64,000 nt of DNA from Cotesia glomerata. Lineage: Eukaryota; Arthropoda; Insecta; Hymenoptera; Braconidae. A model generated the notes under the pieces. The model ran no database searches, had not been told where the DNA came from, and was given only the letters and a program-made list of their open reading frames with translations. The translations under genes were made by a program, and so were the position numbers. The stretch is taken from assembly GCF_020080835.1 (NCBI RefSeq), contig NC_058159.1:26570474-26634473 (forward strand), read 5' to 3'. Of the stretch, positions 1 to 12,000 are shown piece by piece; positions within the stretch are counted from its first letter, which is position 1; every line of letters begins with the position of its first letter.

Positions 1-1538
1 ATGACAGATTTGAAGTAAAAGCTATCGAGATTAGATTCTCGCTAGGTCATCCTGTCATCTTGTATTTCGTCGAGTCACTAAAAAAGAGGGTGACTACGAA
101 AGAGTGTAGGCAAAGAAGAGTAAACGGAGTGTAAAATGCATTTAATTCTTACGACAATCTTTATAAGAAAAAGAAAAAGGCGCGTTTCTCGTCCACAAAC
201 AACGATAAGAACTTTAAGAAGAGAGAAACGGGACGTGATATTGCCCTCTACTCGTGAAATTGGACGACTTGGGGTGGACCAAATGGCCTGAAGATCGTCA
301 CGTCGAATTTTAGATAAAGAGCCATCATTAAGAAGTATACGGAGAATTTATTTCTCGCAGAAGCGGTGGTAATAAACGTCGCTAAAAGATTGTCACGTTG
401 ATCGTCTTCGAGAGTTTTGATGTGATTGAGGATAGAGTGTTTTATTTCGATTTGTAGTTTTGTTGGTGAAACTGCGCGGTGACAAATTAAACGCTGCGAT
501 TGCCCGTTTGCACAATTGATGGCAAGTGGATCGATCAATCTCCATTTTAGCATCGCTGTTCGCTGGTTAAAGTCAATCATCGTTATGATATGATCATCGC
601 AATAAAAATAATGAAAATTAAATGAAAATGGAATTATTTCTATTTTTATTTACGTTTCATTGCAGCATTGAACATAGAAATTTTTAAGCGTCGAATTAAA
701 TGCGCAATGTTTGAATACGAGCAAAAAAAATTTGGTGGACTAAATAGATTTATCTTAAAATGAAAGTTCGTAGTCCAGAGCGAGGTTGATGAAATTTCGA
801 GACTGAGTAGAACATGTAGAATATCTCTGGAACATCCGTGCTAGGAAGCATTGTTAATAAACGGCATCTGTCACCGAATATGTCGAGCGTTGCGTTGCAT
901 TTCACATTTTATGTTTTATGAGACGGGTGTGAGGCGGGTTTATAGACCTCGGGTTTATGTTTCACACCACGCGTGCACTGGTCACGCATGTGCATAATGT
1001 CGAGTAAACGGATTTACCTTTTTTGCTAATCGGTAATCATTTTTTTTTTCTTGGGTAAAATGAGAGTTTTATTTCCACCTTGGTTTGAGAATTATTTAAC
1101 TATAAGCATCAAATTTTAGATGTTCAAATGACAAATTTAATCCTTTAATTCATATTTTGTAATAAATATAATTTTACAATGAATTTTTTATAAAAATATT
1201 TTCATTAAATTCCAAAAGTTTTTAAAAGAAAAAAAAAATGAAAACTATGAATAAAATTTCATAAATTTTTTTCTTTTCTGTCAAAACGAAATATATTTTC
1301 AGTGTTGTTAAACGACAGAAATTAAGACAATAAAAAAATTGTTTTATTATAAGTTTGATAGAGATAATACACCATAATAGTTCAAAATTCATATTATTAA
1401 ATTAACAATTAGATCAAAAAGAAAATGACGTTAGTAATAAATTTTTTTTGGTAAAAATTTTAACTTTATGATATTAATACTATTGAAAAAAACATTTAGC
1501 TGCAAAAAAAAATTTTCATATATTATTGTAAGTAAACT
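1..1538. other. Non-genic, complex then AT-rich
   Basis: The first 1 kb is of ordinary complexity. It contains a 110-codon frame on the minus strand (248-580) with no recognisable family, no clear splice context and no flanking exon, so it is not called as a gene. From about 1040 the sequence becomes AT-rich with homopolymer runs. No RNA gene was seen. Confidence 0.5.
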
Positions 1539-1741
1539 GCACTGAAAAAAAATTAACTTGATTCAAGAGAAAAATTCTTGAACCAAGAATATAATTTTGA
1601 AGAGGGTAATTGTCTTGAATCAAGACAAAAAATTCTTGAATCAAGTAAAATTTCTTTAAATCAAGAATTTTTCTACTCAAATCAAGAACATTAAGTTCTT
1701 CAAAATTATATACTTGATTCAAGAACATTTTTTTTGTGTGC
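1539..1741. mobile_element. Small inverted-repeat element (CTTGA-rich family)
   Basis: Both ends begin GCAC..AAAAAAA and continue with CTTGATTCAAG-type sequence. The last part of the right arm, read backwards, repeats the left arm, including TATAATTTTGAAGA. The core is filled with the repeated word TTCTTGAATCAAG. It is about 200 bp with no coding capacity; the 117-codon frame on the minus strand across it only reflects the repeat. Diverged relatives occur near 5936, 10196, 28269, 40550, 46750 and 50208. It is MITE-like, superfamily unknown. Confidence 0.6.
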
Positions 1742-4614
1742 AATGATTTTTTTAACAAATTTATAATAAAGTCAATATTACATAAAAAAAAAAAAAATAA
1801 TAAAAATCCCATTTTATTTCTCCGTGAAGTTATAATTCCCAAATTGCCAAAGTAGAAAAATAGTAACAAATTAATTTAATTTACCCTATTTTCTTCTCAA
1901 TAAGCATTGACCTCCCTCGAACCGATGCACAGATATAAATGACTGATTTTTATTCGAGGAAAATGTGTTATACTACAGTAACAAGATCAATCACAAAGCA
2001 ATCCATTTTTCAAAAAATCTTATCTGCTAGACTAAATTCGTCCATCGGTCACGTATTTTCAGTGACCTAACTAAACTATTATTGTCGGTACGATAAGGAA
2101 GCGGAGAAGAAAACAGTAGAAAGGGATGCTACGACTTTTGTCACTAAATGATGGACGACCTTGTACCGAGCCGTTCGACCGTAACAATTGTCTAGCGATT
2201 TTTTGTTAAAGATAATCATTTCTTGTATTGTTTTCCTTTGGAAAGTTTTCACTTTTGATAAACGACTTTAGTGTTTTTATTTTATGACAATAAAAAAATA
2301 TTAATTGCACGCAAATAATATATAAGGAAAAAAACCCGCGAGTAAAATCGATGGTTGATAAAAAATCAAGGGCGAAAATACTTGAAGGATTAAAAAGAGG
2401 CTTCCGAGTGGTTCGTTAAAAATCAAGGACGTCTCTCAAGGAATATCGTGAAATTTGAATTATAGAACGTGCTGCGAAACAAAAGAAAATTCCTTCTCGG
2501 TTACATTGAATTACATGGCAGTATATTGTATATTATTTTTTATTTTGAGGATCTTGGATGAGGAAATAACAATAAAGCGTAATAGATGGAGGAAAAATAA
2601 TGCAAGTGACCGTAATCGACTTCAAGTAGACGAAGCGTATAAGTAACCTTAACGAGGCTTTGCTAAATTTAAACTAAAATATTTTTTCCAGCCAGCTGTC
2701 GATCCAACTCGGGTGAACTGGCTCGTGAAATCCATTCGCGTATACTAAAACTCGGTTGTCGTGTATAATAGTTTTAGTTGTAGTTGTAATTTTCGGAGCA
2801 CTTCACTTCACTTGGCCTCCCTCGATTCGCCGTGATCTCGGATCTCGGCACCCCTAAATCCAACTCCTACTCGTGTTACTCATTCTGTCTCGGCATTGAT
2901 AACTTATAGACAACCTTTAGACTTTAGAGATCCACCCTAACCCATACTAATAGATCGCAAGATAATCCGTATCCTCCCTCAGGAAAAATAAAATTCAACG
3001 AATTAAAGAGCATATGAACACCTGATCTTCTCCTTTATTCTTGCCCTTGCCATTAATATTGCTCGGTGCAAATATCGGGATTGCTAATCATACATTTTTT
3101 GTTCGGGAAATAAATTTATTTCATCACAGATGGTGATCTATTATGCTATTTAATCTTCACATCTTTTATTGCTTGACTAGAAATTTTATTTCAATTATTG
3201 AGGGATCGAGGATCATATTTTTATCAACTATACATGCTCAAAATTATAAATCTTGACTACGTAAAATGTTTTATATTTTTTTTATAAATTTTTATTAAAG
3301 TTTGATGAGACTTTTTGACATAAATTAAAAAAAAAAATTAATCGAAAATTCAGTAAAATTTTTATTTTACGTCAATTAATTTATGAAGTCCAATTAAACT
3401 CTAAAAATTAATTCTAACACCCAATTACATCAAATTTTTTACTCAAATTCTTATTTTGTCTCCAAATTTCATCAGTAATAATTATTTACGCAAAAAAAAT
3501 CACCAACCCTCAACATTCAAAAATTAAAATTTTTTATTGAATAAAAAGATATAAATTAAAATTAATTAATTAGTGACTATCCATAAAACATTTATCGAAA
3601 AACAGATGGAGTGATCTCATAAGTGTTCCATCACGATCACACCAAAAATAACCCAATCCCGAAAGTAATTTACATCTTATCAGCGATAAAACTTACCAAA
3701 GCATATGGCCGATAGTTACGAACGAGTTATAACTTGTTTTAAAGCTAAAACTATAATTATAATTATAAATATTAATATTAATATGTGGGTTGATGAGTGA
3801 GTAAACTATTTTTTTTATTCAAATTAATGACTCACTAATTGCTTTTTGGCGTTATAATCATCTCGTTGATCGTTGAATTATGGTCAATATGGTTTCTATG
3901 ATAATTATGTTCTCTAACGAGGTTACGAATTTCCCAATTTGATGTGTGTTTTAAGTATTATTATATAATACAAAATGATAAATTAAATATGTGGTTAAAT
4001 TAAGTATGACAGCAACGGACGGAAAATTGACATGTTAATTGATTTAAATTCAACGACAGCGATAATAAGGATATTATCCCTCAGCTCTTCGGTCCTCGGT
4101 CGTTTAGATATCACGCTCGAGTGCATATTGGCTCAGATGTCTATGTCTATGTGTGTATGGTGCTTTACTTGTTGTGTACTCAACTTCATATTGAACTCGT
4201 CTTTCAATATAATATAATATATATTTCATTTACATTGGCATCGGGCTTATATTGAAAGGACTCGGATTATCGTACCCCAGGATGCGTGGTCACGTATTTG
4301 AGTTGTACATGAATAGATTTAGTGTCTTACACCTGCATAACTTGTTCGCTTTGTGTGTCTTGACACAAATTTCACTCTATTTTCGTATCTTTTTTTTTTT
4401 ATGGTCTTTTTACGCGTTAGCTCGATTGAATATGAGTTTTGGATTGACGTGCTTTTTTTGGAATTTAGACGGCAGATTTAATCATTTAATATAAATCAAT
4501 GACTCTTAAGATTTTTATTTTAATTCAAAGTATTATCCGTAATTATTCCTAACTTTAACCAAAATATGAATTAAATTTCAGTTAAATAATTAATTAAACA
4601 GTAATAAATATTTA
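1742..4614. other. Non-genic
   Basis: Alternating AT-rich stretches and a more complex block at about 2650-3000 (CCAGCTGTCGATCCAACTCG region) that could be regulatory. Short frames at 2455, 4032 and 4252 show no domain. No repeats beyond homopolymers. Confidence 0.5.
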
Positions 4615-5033
4615 TTACCCCCATGAAAAAAAAATATAAAAAAAATAAATGTCGAAAAATATAAAAAATATATTTTAAATCCATTAAAAATCTATAAAAA
4701 ATATATAAATATATAAAAAATATGTATAGTAAATATACTTTTAATAACTTACTTTTGGCCGATTTTCATATATACTTTATATATTTTAAATATATTTTAG
4801 ATATATTCAAGATATATCTTAAAATATTACATAAAAAATACATAGCTAAACATATAAAAAAAATATATTTTGAATATATTTAAAATATATACAATATATA
4901 TGAAAATCGGCCAAAAGTTAGTTATTAAAAATATATTTACTATACATAATTTATATATTTTTTATAGATTTTTAATATATTAAAAATGTATTTTTTATGT
5001 ATTTCGACATATATTTTTTTTTCATGGGGGTAA
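4615..5033. mobile_element. 419-bp foldback element, TIR TACCCCCATGA, TA-bounded
   Basis: Long inverted repeats of about 160 bp run from TTACCCCCATGAAAAAAAA at the left to TTCATGGGGGTAA at the right, both reaching inwards to the matching words GGCCGATTTTCATATA and TATATGAAAATCGGCC. The spacer is AT-rich and partly palindromic. The ends are bounded by TA, which fits a TA target-site duplication (Tc1/mariner-like), but this is only suggestive. There is no coding sequence. It would fold into a near-complete hairpin if transcribed. Confidence 0.75.
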
Positions 5034-5935
5034 GCTCAAAAAAGCTCAAAAAAAAAGTTTTTATTGAATCTAGGCAGTTAATTTTGAAAAAAAAAATTCG
5101 AAAGTATTTTTAGTGGCAAAAAGTTCGAAGCCTGACATGACAAAATCAACCCTGACACGACAATAAGGAAACTCGACCTTTTAATGGCAAACCTTCAGTT
5201 AATATTGCTCGACACCAGGCTCACGATCGTCACGGTGACTTTACATACGTTTGCCCTCAACAATGCTCAGGTTAAACGATATATATTATTCCCCAGAATG
5301 GACCATAAGCATTAATGTATAATGTATATTGTATTGGATATGTGCATGTACATGTATGTCTATATATGTATATCTGAAGACATATAGTACATAAATGGTC
5401 CCGAGTGGTGTATGGAGTATTGCATCGATGCTCATTGCAGTGTAACCTCAAGTTGGGGTTAAACCAGCGATAAATCAGCGTGGTGTTATTGCACCTCATA
5501 GAAAATCGTAGTCACTTCTGTATCCATTAAAATCGCTCGGCATCTCGGCACCTAGTCTCTCATTTCTTGCCAGTAATCTCATCCACACAAACTTATAATA
5601 ACCTCCATAAATGCTTCATTTCAACACCAGCATTTAAATTTAAAAGGCCAAAGATTTTAAAAGCTTTTTCACTTTTTTAAGCCCCTTTTTATAGAGATTT
5701 ATATACAACACAATAGTGATCATTCTCGTCAATAAAAATCATTTAATAATCATAATAATAATAAAAGGATAAGTGAGGTCAGGTTTTATATGCTTATAGG
5801 TATAAAACTTTTGAATGAGATGAGCTATTTGTCAAGACACGTTCTCTATTCGATTCGTTTTAAAGATTGCGCTCCACGCTAACCTCACATTCCCACGTTT
5901 TTTGATTCCGTCACTCATAACTTCACAAAAAAAAA

Positions 5936-6455
5936 GGTTCACTTGAGCCAAGAAAATCTTTTTCTTCCTAATTATTTTGTTGAGCGAAAAAAAAATTTTT
6001 TGACACAAGAAATTTCACTTATTCCAACAAAATTAATTCTCTTGCTTTAAGAAATACGTATCTTGATCCAAGAAAATTTATTTAAGTCAAGAAAATCTTG
6101 TTGTTTTAAGAAAATTTAGCCTCTTGCTCCAAAAAATTTAATTCATGGTAGAAGTTAATTTTCTTGTCTTGAGAAAATTTCTCTCTTGCTCCAAAAAATT
6201 AAATATCTCGATAGAAGTAAATTTTCATTAATATTTTTATTGGTCAACATGTCAAATAGGAAGATCAAATAATATTCAATCATTTTTTTTCATTCAATAT
6301 GTATAATTGCACGCTAAAATAATATAAAATGGGTATCAAATATTCAAGAGAAACATTTTCTCAACGTGAGAAAATTTTTTTCTCAGCTTAAGTAGGTAGC
6401 GCTGCTTCCTTAAAGTATCTAAAAATCTTGATCAAGTATAAAAATTTATTATATC
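5936..6455. repeat. CTTGA-rich dispersed repeat
   Basis: The stretch begins GGTTCACTTGAGCCAAGAAA and carries many copies of CTTG..CCAAGAAAATTT. The same texture resumes after the 6458-6670 insertion and ends about 6850 with CTTGAGCCAAGAGTTTTG. The opening word recurs at 28269. It is related in motif to the inverted-repeat element at 1539-1741, but no clean terminal repeats were found. Confidence 0.5.
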
Positions 6456-6457
6456 AA

Positions 6458-6670
6458 CACTGATAGAAGGATTTCTTAGCATTTAAGAAGATTTCTTTGT
6501 ATTTAAGAAATCATTTCTTAAACATCATTTTTTAGTATTTAAAAAATATTTCTTAGTATTTAAGAAATATTTCTTCAATACTAAGAAATATATATATTTC
6601 TTAGATACTAAGAGATATTTCTTAAATATTAAGAAATCTTCTTAAATACTAAGAAATCCGTCCATCAGTG
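6458..6670. mobile_element. 213-bp inverted-repeat element, TIR CACTGATRGAAGGATTTCTTA
   Basis: The left end CACTGATAGAAGGATTTCTT is mirrored at the right by AAGAAATCCGTCCATCAGTG, with one or two mismatches, and the arms continue with TTTAAGAAGATTTCT. The interior is built from repeats of TTTCTTAGTATTTAAGAAA, each itself palindromic. It has no coding capacity. It is inserted in a stretch of CTTGA-rich repeat (5936-6850), so it is younger than that repeat. It is MITE-like, superfamily unresolved. Confidence 0.7.
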
Positions 6671-6850
6671 AAGTATTTATGATGATTCGAATTAAGAAAA
6701 AATTACTTCTACCAAGAATAGAGTTTTAAGAAAAATTTTTACTTCGGCCAACACAACTTCAATCTTTCTTCAGGCACCCGAAAATTTTCTTGAGCCAAGA
6801 GTTTTGTTCTCCAGTCAAGAAATTTTTCTTTACATATTTCTTATTTTTTT

Positions 6851-8412
6851 TTCAATTTAATACTTGAATTAGCCTCAATTTTTTCTAGTAAGTAGTGTAA
6901 GAGAGTTTGTACGACAGCAAAATGGCTTATCAAAATTTGTTGGATTTTATTGACGAAAAAGTAAAAAATAGAGGGTGACTGACGGAAGATGAGCGTAAAT
7001 ACGAATAAGGGAAGAGTGGAGAGGGTAAGTTAAATCTGGTAATAAACTAGAGCTTTTTAAATAGCCGAGGATCATAAACTTGGTATCTCTTGAATAAGAA
7101 TGACATTGTCTGTCTTTCTTTGCTATTTTTTATCGCTCTGGATTTTTTTTTATTTCACCCCCATTGAGTTTTTTCGGTGGTTTAATTACGGTAATTAAAA
7201 GTACCACAACGCCTGGACGAAACTAATTTTCGAGAAGCTTTTTTTATTAGCTTATCACTCGTCTGCACTGCTTATTTTTTTAAATCGTTATTTTAGATTA
7301 TGTATTTTTGTATAATTTATTTTTTAATTGCAATAATAAAAAATAATAATAATAATATCAAATCATGAGTAAATTGAACCACTGCCATAAATACTCATAC
7401 TCTATTTCTCAAACTAGTTTATAATTAAAAAGCATTTGCTTCATTAGCATATTATCTGGTGTGTCGGTAATGATAATCTAGCACTGTGCAACTATAGACA
7501 CTAAAAACACGCACATCGCACGTCATAGTGTAACGTACAACACACACCTTGTCCTATCGCTATCGGATAAAGCCTGTCTCTTTCTCATTTTCTATTTATG
7601 CCTATCTTTCACATCTCAATATATACTGGGTGTGATTGTGAGTATATATTTATGTATACACCGCTCATCGCGTCCGCCAATGTGGGAAATACACGATTAA
7701 CCATCGCTCAAAATTAATTAGTACCGGTATCCGATTAAAATGCTTCATCAAATAAACGCGATACCAGAGGATATAAAAGTAGGTATATACACATACATAT
7801 TCGCGCTGTAAATTGACGTGATCCTTTTGAAAACTATCTGTCCATAATCATCATCAATTAATTTCACCTCAATTCTATTCACTTTATCTATGTTGTATGT
7901 TATATTTATACTTTTGTACTTGTTCCCATTCATTATGAATTTATAATACTAAAAAAGTGTAGGTACCTTTTGTGGTTATGTGTTGATATTTAATAATTGA
8001 CACTACAATTGACAATCGATTGAAAATTATTCGCTCGCGTTAACATTTTATTTCCGAGCTTTTTAACGGTTTATTGACACTTTTATTAATAAATCTCGAC
8101 TTAGAGTAGAACGTGATCAATGTGAATATTTAAACATGTTCGGTATATTAAATATTCAATTTTAGTAAATAAATTCATACACGTCATTGTCGATCCGTCA
8201 ATTCATTTTTACGCTATTAGAAGAGATGAGCCTTGATTTAATTAAAATTTCAATTATCTATAAATTATTTATAGAAATTTACTTTTTCAGTTTTAATATT
8301 TTGTCTTTTCATAATGTACGTTAACTATTTATGTCAACTGCAGGAAAATGTTCATAAATTTTCATCATAAATAATCATCAATTCATCAGTATAATTTTTT
8401 TTTTTTTTAACA
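6851..8412. other. Non-genic
   Basis: Mixed AT-rich sequence. A more complex segment at 7440-7720 has no coding signature. Nothing recognised. Confidence 0.5.
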
Positions 8413-9014
8413 TTAAAGGGGAACACCACTGTGACGATCGAAAAAAGAGGTGATTTTCGGGAATTTTTTTGACACGGAAAATAAAGGAATTTGGGGATCA
8501 GATCTTTTTTATTTTATTAAGGCTACGTTAAAGATTATTACCCTAAGTTTTTATTAAAAAATATTTAATTATTACAAAGTTATTAACTATCTCGTAGAGC
8601 ACTAGAAAAAATTTCCCCCTCCATGGTCGGTTCGATAACTCAAAAATGGATTATCTGAAAATAAAAACCCAAATTGCTTTTTAATCAGTAAGGATGTAGT
8701 TATCGCACGTACGGAATTTTGAAAATTTTAATTTTTTAAAAAATGGCGACTGAAAATTTTCTCACTATTCTTACTGTTTTTTTTTTTTTTGTTTTAACCC
8801 GGCTAAAAAAATCTTTAAAATAAAAAATTTTTAAATTGTTAATAACTTTGTAATAATTAAATATTTTTTAATAAAAATTTAGGATAATAATCTTTAACGT
8901 AGCCTTAATAAAATAAAAAAAAAATCCGATCCCCAAATTCCTTTATTTTCCGTGTCAAAAAAATTCCCGAAAATCACCTCTTTTTTCGATCGTCACAGTG
9001 GTGTTCCCCCTTAA
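8413..9014. mobile_element. 602-bp TTAA-bounded element with about 175-bp inverted repeats
   Basis: The left arm (8413-8587) begins TTAAAGGGGAACACCACTG and the right arm (8838-9014) ends CAGTGGTGTTCCCCCTTAA. The arms match almost completely, including CGATCGAAAAAAGAGGTGA and the ACGTTAAAGATTATT region. The outer TTAA on both sides fits the target duplication of piggyBac-type elements. The centre (about 250 bp) contains no open frame of note. The high identity of the arms suggests fairly recent amplification, or conservation by gene conversion. Confidence 0.8.
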
Positions 9015-12000
9015 TTATTTTAAGGAATTAATATTTATGCTCCAAAATTTTTAATCAATAAAATTTTTAGTAATTATGATAAATTTTCAGTTATTCCGGA
9101 AAAACTGAGAAAACTTTTAAAAATAGTCGCATTTTTATAATTATCATCAAATTAAAATTGAACTTGATAAAAAGTTTTAAAAAAATACATCGTAAGTTTC
9201 AAAATTTTCAAATTTGAAAATTAAATAATCATTTCGACAATCAAAAATAAATAAATTAATTAAAATATTAATTTAATGAATAAACTGCTAAAATAAAGAA
9301 GTTTAATTGATCAAAAGCGACTTACTTGTCGTGACGATTGCATCTAGTGTTTAAATATATAACTTTATATATTTTATATAAACATATATATATAAATAGT
9401 ATTAGGAAAACAGAATATAACAGGAGGAAAACAGACGCTAACGTGTATACGGAGTAAAAGCGGCTCTCACATTCGTGACGAAATAGCGTATTTATGCTGC
9501 GCATAATCCCCCCATTCAGCGAATCCATCAATGCCCAAGCATTACCGGTTTCATTTTCCTATGGCGGTAGAGACAGAAAGACAGAACTACCGGAACGGGG
9601 CGACTACATCACGCAAAGTGAGCCCATGTAATAAAAATAAAAAAGTGGATAATGTATAGTCTATAGTTTTCTGTCCGCTGTTTCTTATACATGAGTATTA
9701 TATGCATGTCCGTCACTATATATAAACCCGTCCCAGGATATCGCTCAATTTTTTATTCTGTCCTGTGTCTTGTGTCCTATGTCCTATGTCCTGGTACTCA
9801 CCCTTGCCGAAATCCACGGGCTTAATATTCACCAAAAAAGCTTCACTACTATAGACTATGCATAATGTAAGGGATGAAATAGATTATTCCCAGTTTCCGG
9901 TCATCCAGTCTAGGCTATTGAAATTCTAATGCCTTCGTAATGGTTTCGCAGATCGAATACTGTTACTTAAAGGGTTTTACGCACTTAGTATTTAAAAAAA
10001 AAATTTTTAATTTTATTATGTATGTACATCGTGTTCCAGATGCCAAAAGAATGTATTACAGTAATTGATTGGGTTTTGTACAAAAAGACGTAAAAAAAAT
10101 TTTTTTTCTTTTAAAAGCTTCGAAAACTTTTAAAAGTATAATTCAATGTTATTTTTCATTTTTATTTTTATTTGAGGTCATAAAATAAAAAAAAAAAAAT
10201 AATAACTTCAACAATTATTTTGAAGAACTTCATTGTCTTGATTTAAGTTGAAAAATCCTTGAACATTTTATTAAAAAAATAGAAATAGTTGATACTCGCA
10301 CCGCTGTGTAAAGCTTTCGGAGACTATTTTTACATTGAAATTTTTAACAGTGTATTAGATGAATTATTGATAAACAATTTTATTATTTTTAATTTTGTTT
10401 TATTTATTCCTTTATTTTTTTTAGGGAGTACTCCATTTTGCTTGTAAAGAATAAAAAAATATTTTTGGTGGCAATCGAAAAATTTTATCATTTTATTAAA
10501 TAAAAATTTCTATTATAATATTGATTCATAAATTTTCATAAAAAAGTATTATAAAGTTTCATAATTTAGAAATTAAATCTGATTATTATATCAGCAAACA
10601 GATTTAAGTATTCATACACAAGTAAGTCCCACTCTTCTTACAGTAGATATTTATATTTATGGGCCAACGCCCCTGACACCAGAAAATAGAATCTTTAGTA
10701 CTAAAACCGCACATTGGACCGGAGAATAGACGACCCAAAGGATAAAAGATAAAAGAGTCCTTACTCTAGCCTATTCCTATTTGCGAGGATTTACTGATAG
10801 GACCGGACTCGTGGTATCAGATGTGATGCGTGCTCGCGAAATGAAATCACGAGCGTAACGGGAACATTCGATAGGAAAAATAAAAAGAATCTCTTGGGTG
10901 AGACAAATTTGACGGTTGACTCTGCACATACGCAAGGGTAAATCTTGTTTTTTGTCCGGGTGTCATTTCAGCCGGAGCTGGAGCTGGAGAACAAGCGAGA
11001 ACTGTTTCCTTTAACACCCTCGATCGTGTCTGGCCTCTTTCTTTACTCAGTCTCAGATAAACTATCAGTCACACCCTGGGACTTTTATTTCTCGCAATCA
11101 TCCTTGCTTTGTGTTTATACTTTGTACACCGACACAACAAAAGTCACTTGACGAATATACGGATACATGCTGGATATACTCGTACAACAGAACGTTTGAT
11201 GGCAGTCGGATTTTATTGCGAACATCACCGTTGATTGAAAGAACATTTCGCGTTTCTTTTGTTTTCAATAATCTGATGCTATTGCCCATAAACAATTCTT
11301 AATATTTTTACTCAAATTTACTCAAGGGGTAATATGTACGTACAAAATTTAGAAACTTTTTCAATGTATTATAAGAATAGTAATTATTAATTTAATACTG
11401 TATATCTTGCTTATGCAATTGATACTCACAAAAAATTTTAAATAATTACTCAAGACAATTCGATGAATTCCAAAATTAACCCATTTTTTTATAAAAAATA
11501 AAAAATTGATCATTATAGTTAATAAGAAATATATTATTTCCTTTTAACGATTTAATCCTTCAAATTAATTAATAATTTAAAAAAATAAAAAGTCATTGAT
11601 ATTGGTCCAATTTTTATCAGATTTTTAATTTTTGAGGTTTTATAAAATTTTTTAAAGTATTTTTAACATACCTTTCAAATTATTCGACCAAGGGCCCATA
11701 TACAATTAGTGTGCTCAAAATAGAAAATTATCCGACATAATTTTAAGATAAATAAATCTAAAAATACTTTTATTCACCGTTAAATATTATTGATGCAATG
11801 GTTTTACATTTATCAAAAGTATTTTAATGATATTCAAGCATAAATTCTTGCTCGTCTCTAATCTGTCATTGGTCTATTGGAACGAAGTAAGTGAATAAAT
11901 AAGAGAACAAACAAAAAACAGAACATCTACGACAAACAATTTGATTTATATCAAAATTAAATGTAAATTTTTTCTATCTCTATGAGTTTAAAATATCATC

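Noticed and set aside
1516..1869. 117-codon minus-strand frame, the longest in the window
   Set aside because: It spans a CTTGA-rich inverted-repeat element and AT-rich DNA; Phe/Leu/Ile/Asn-rich composition and no family match.
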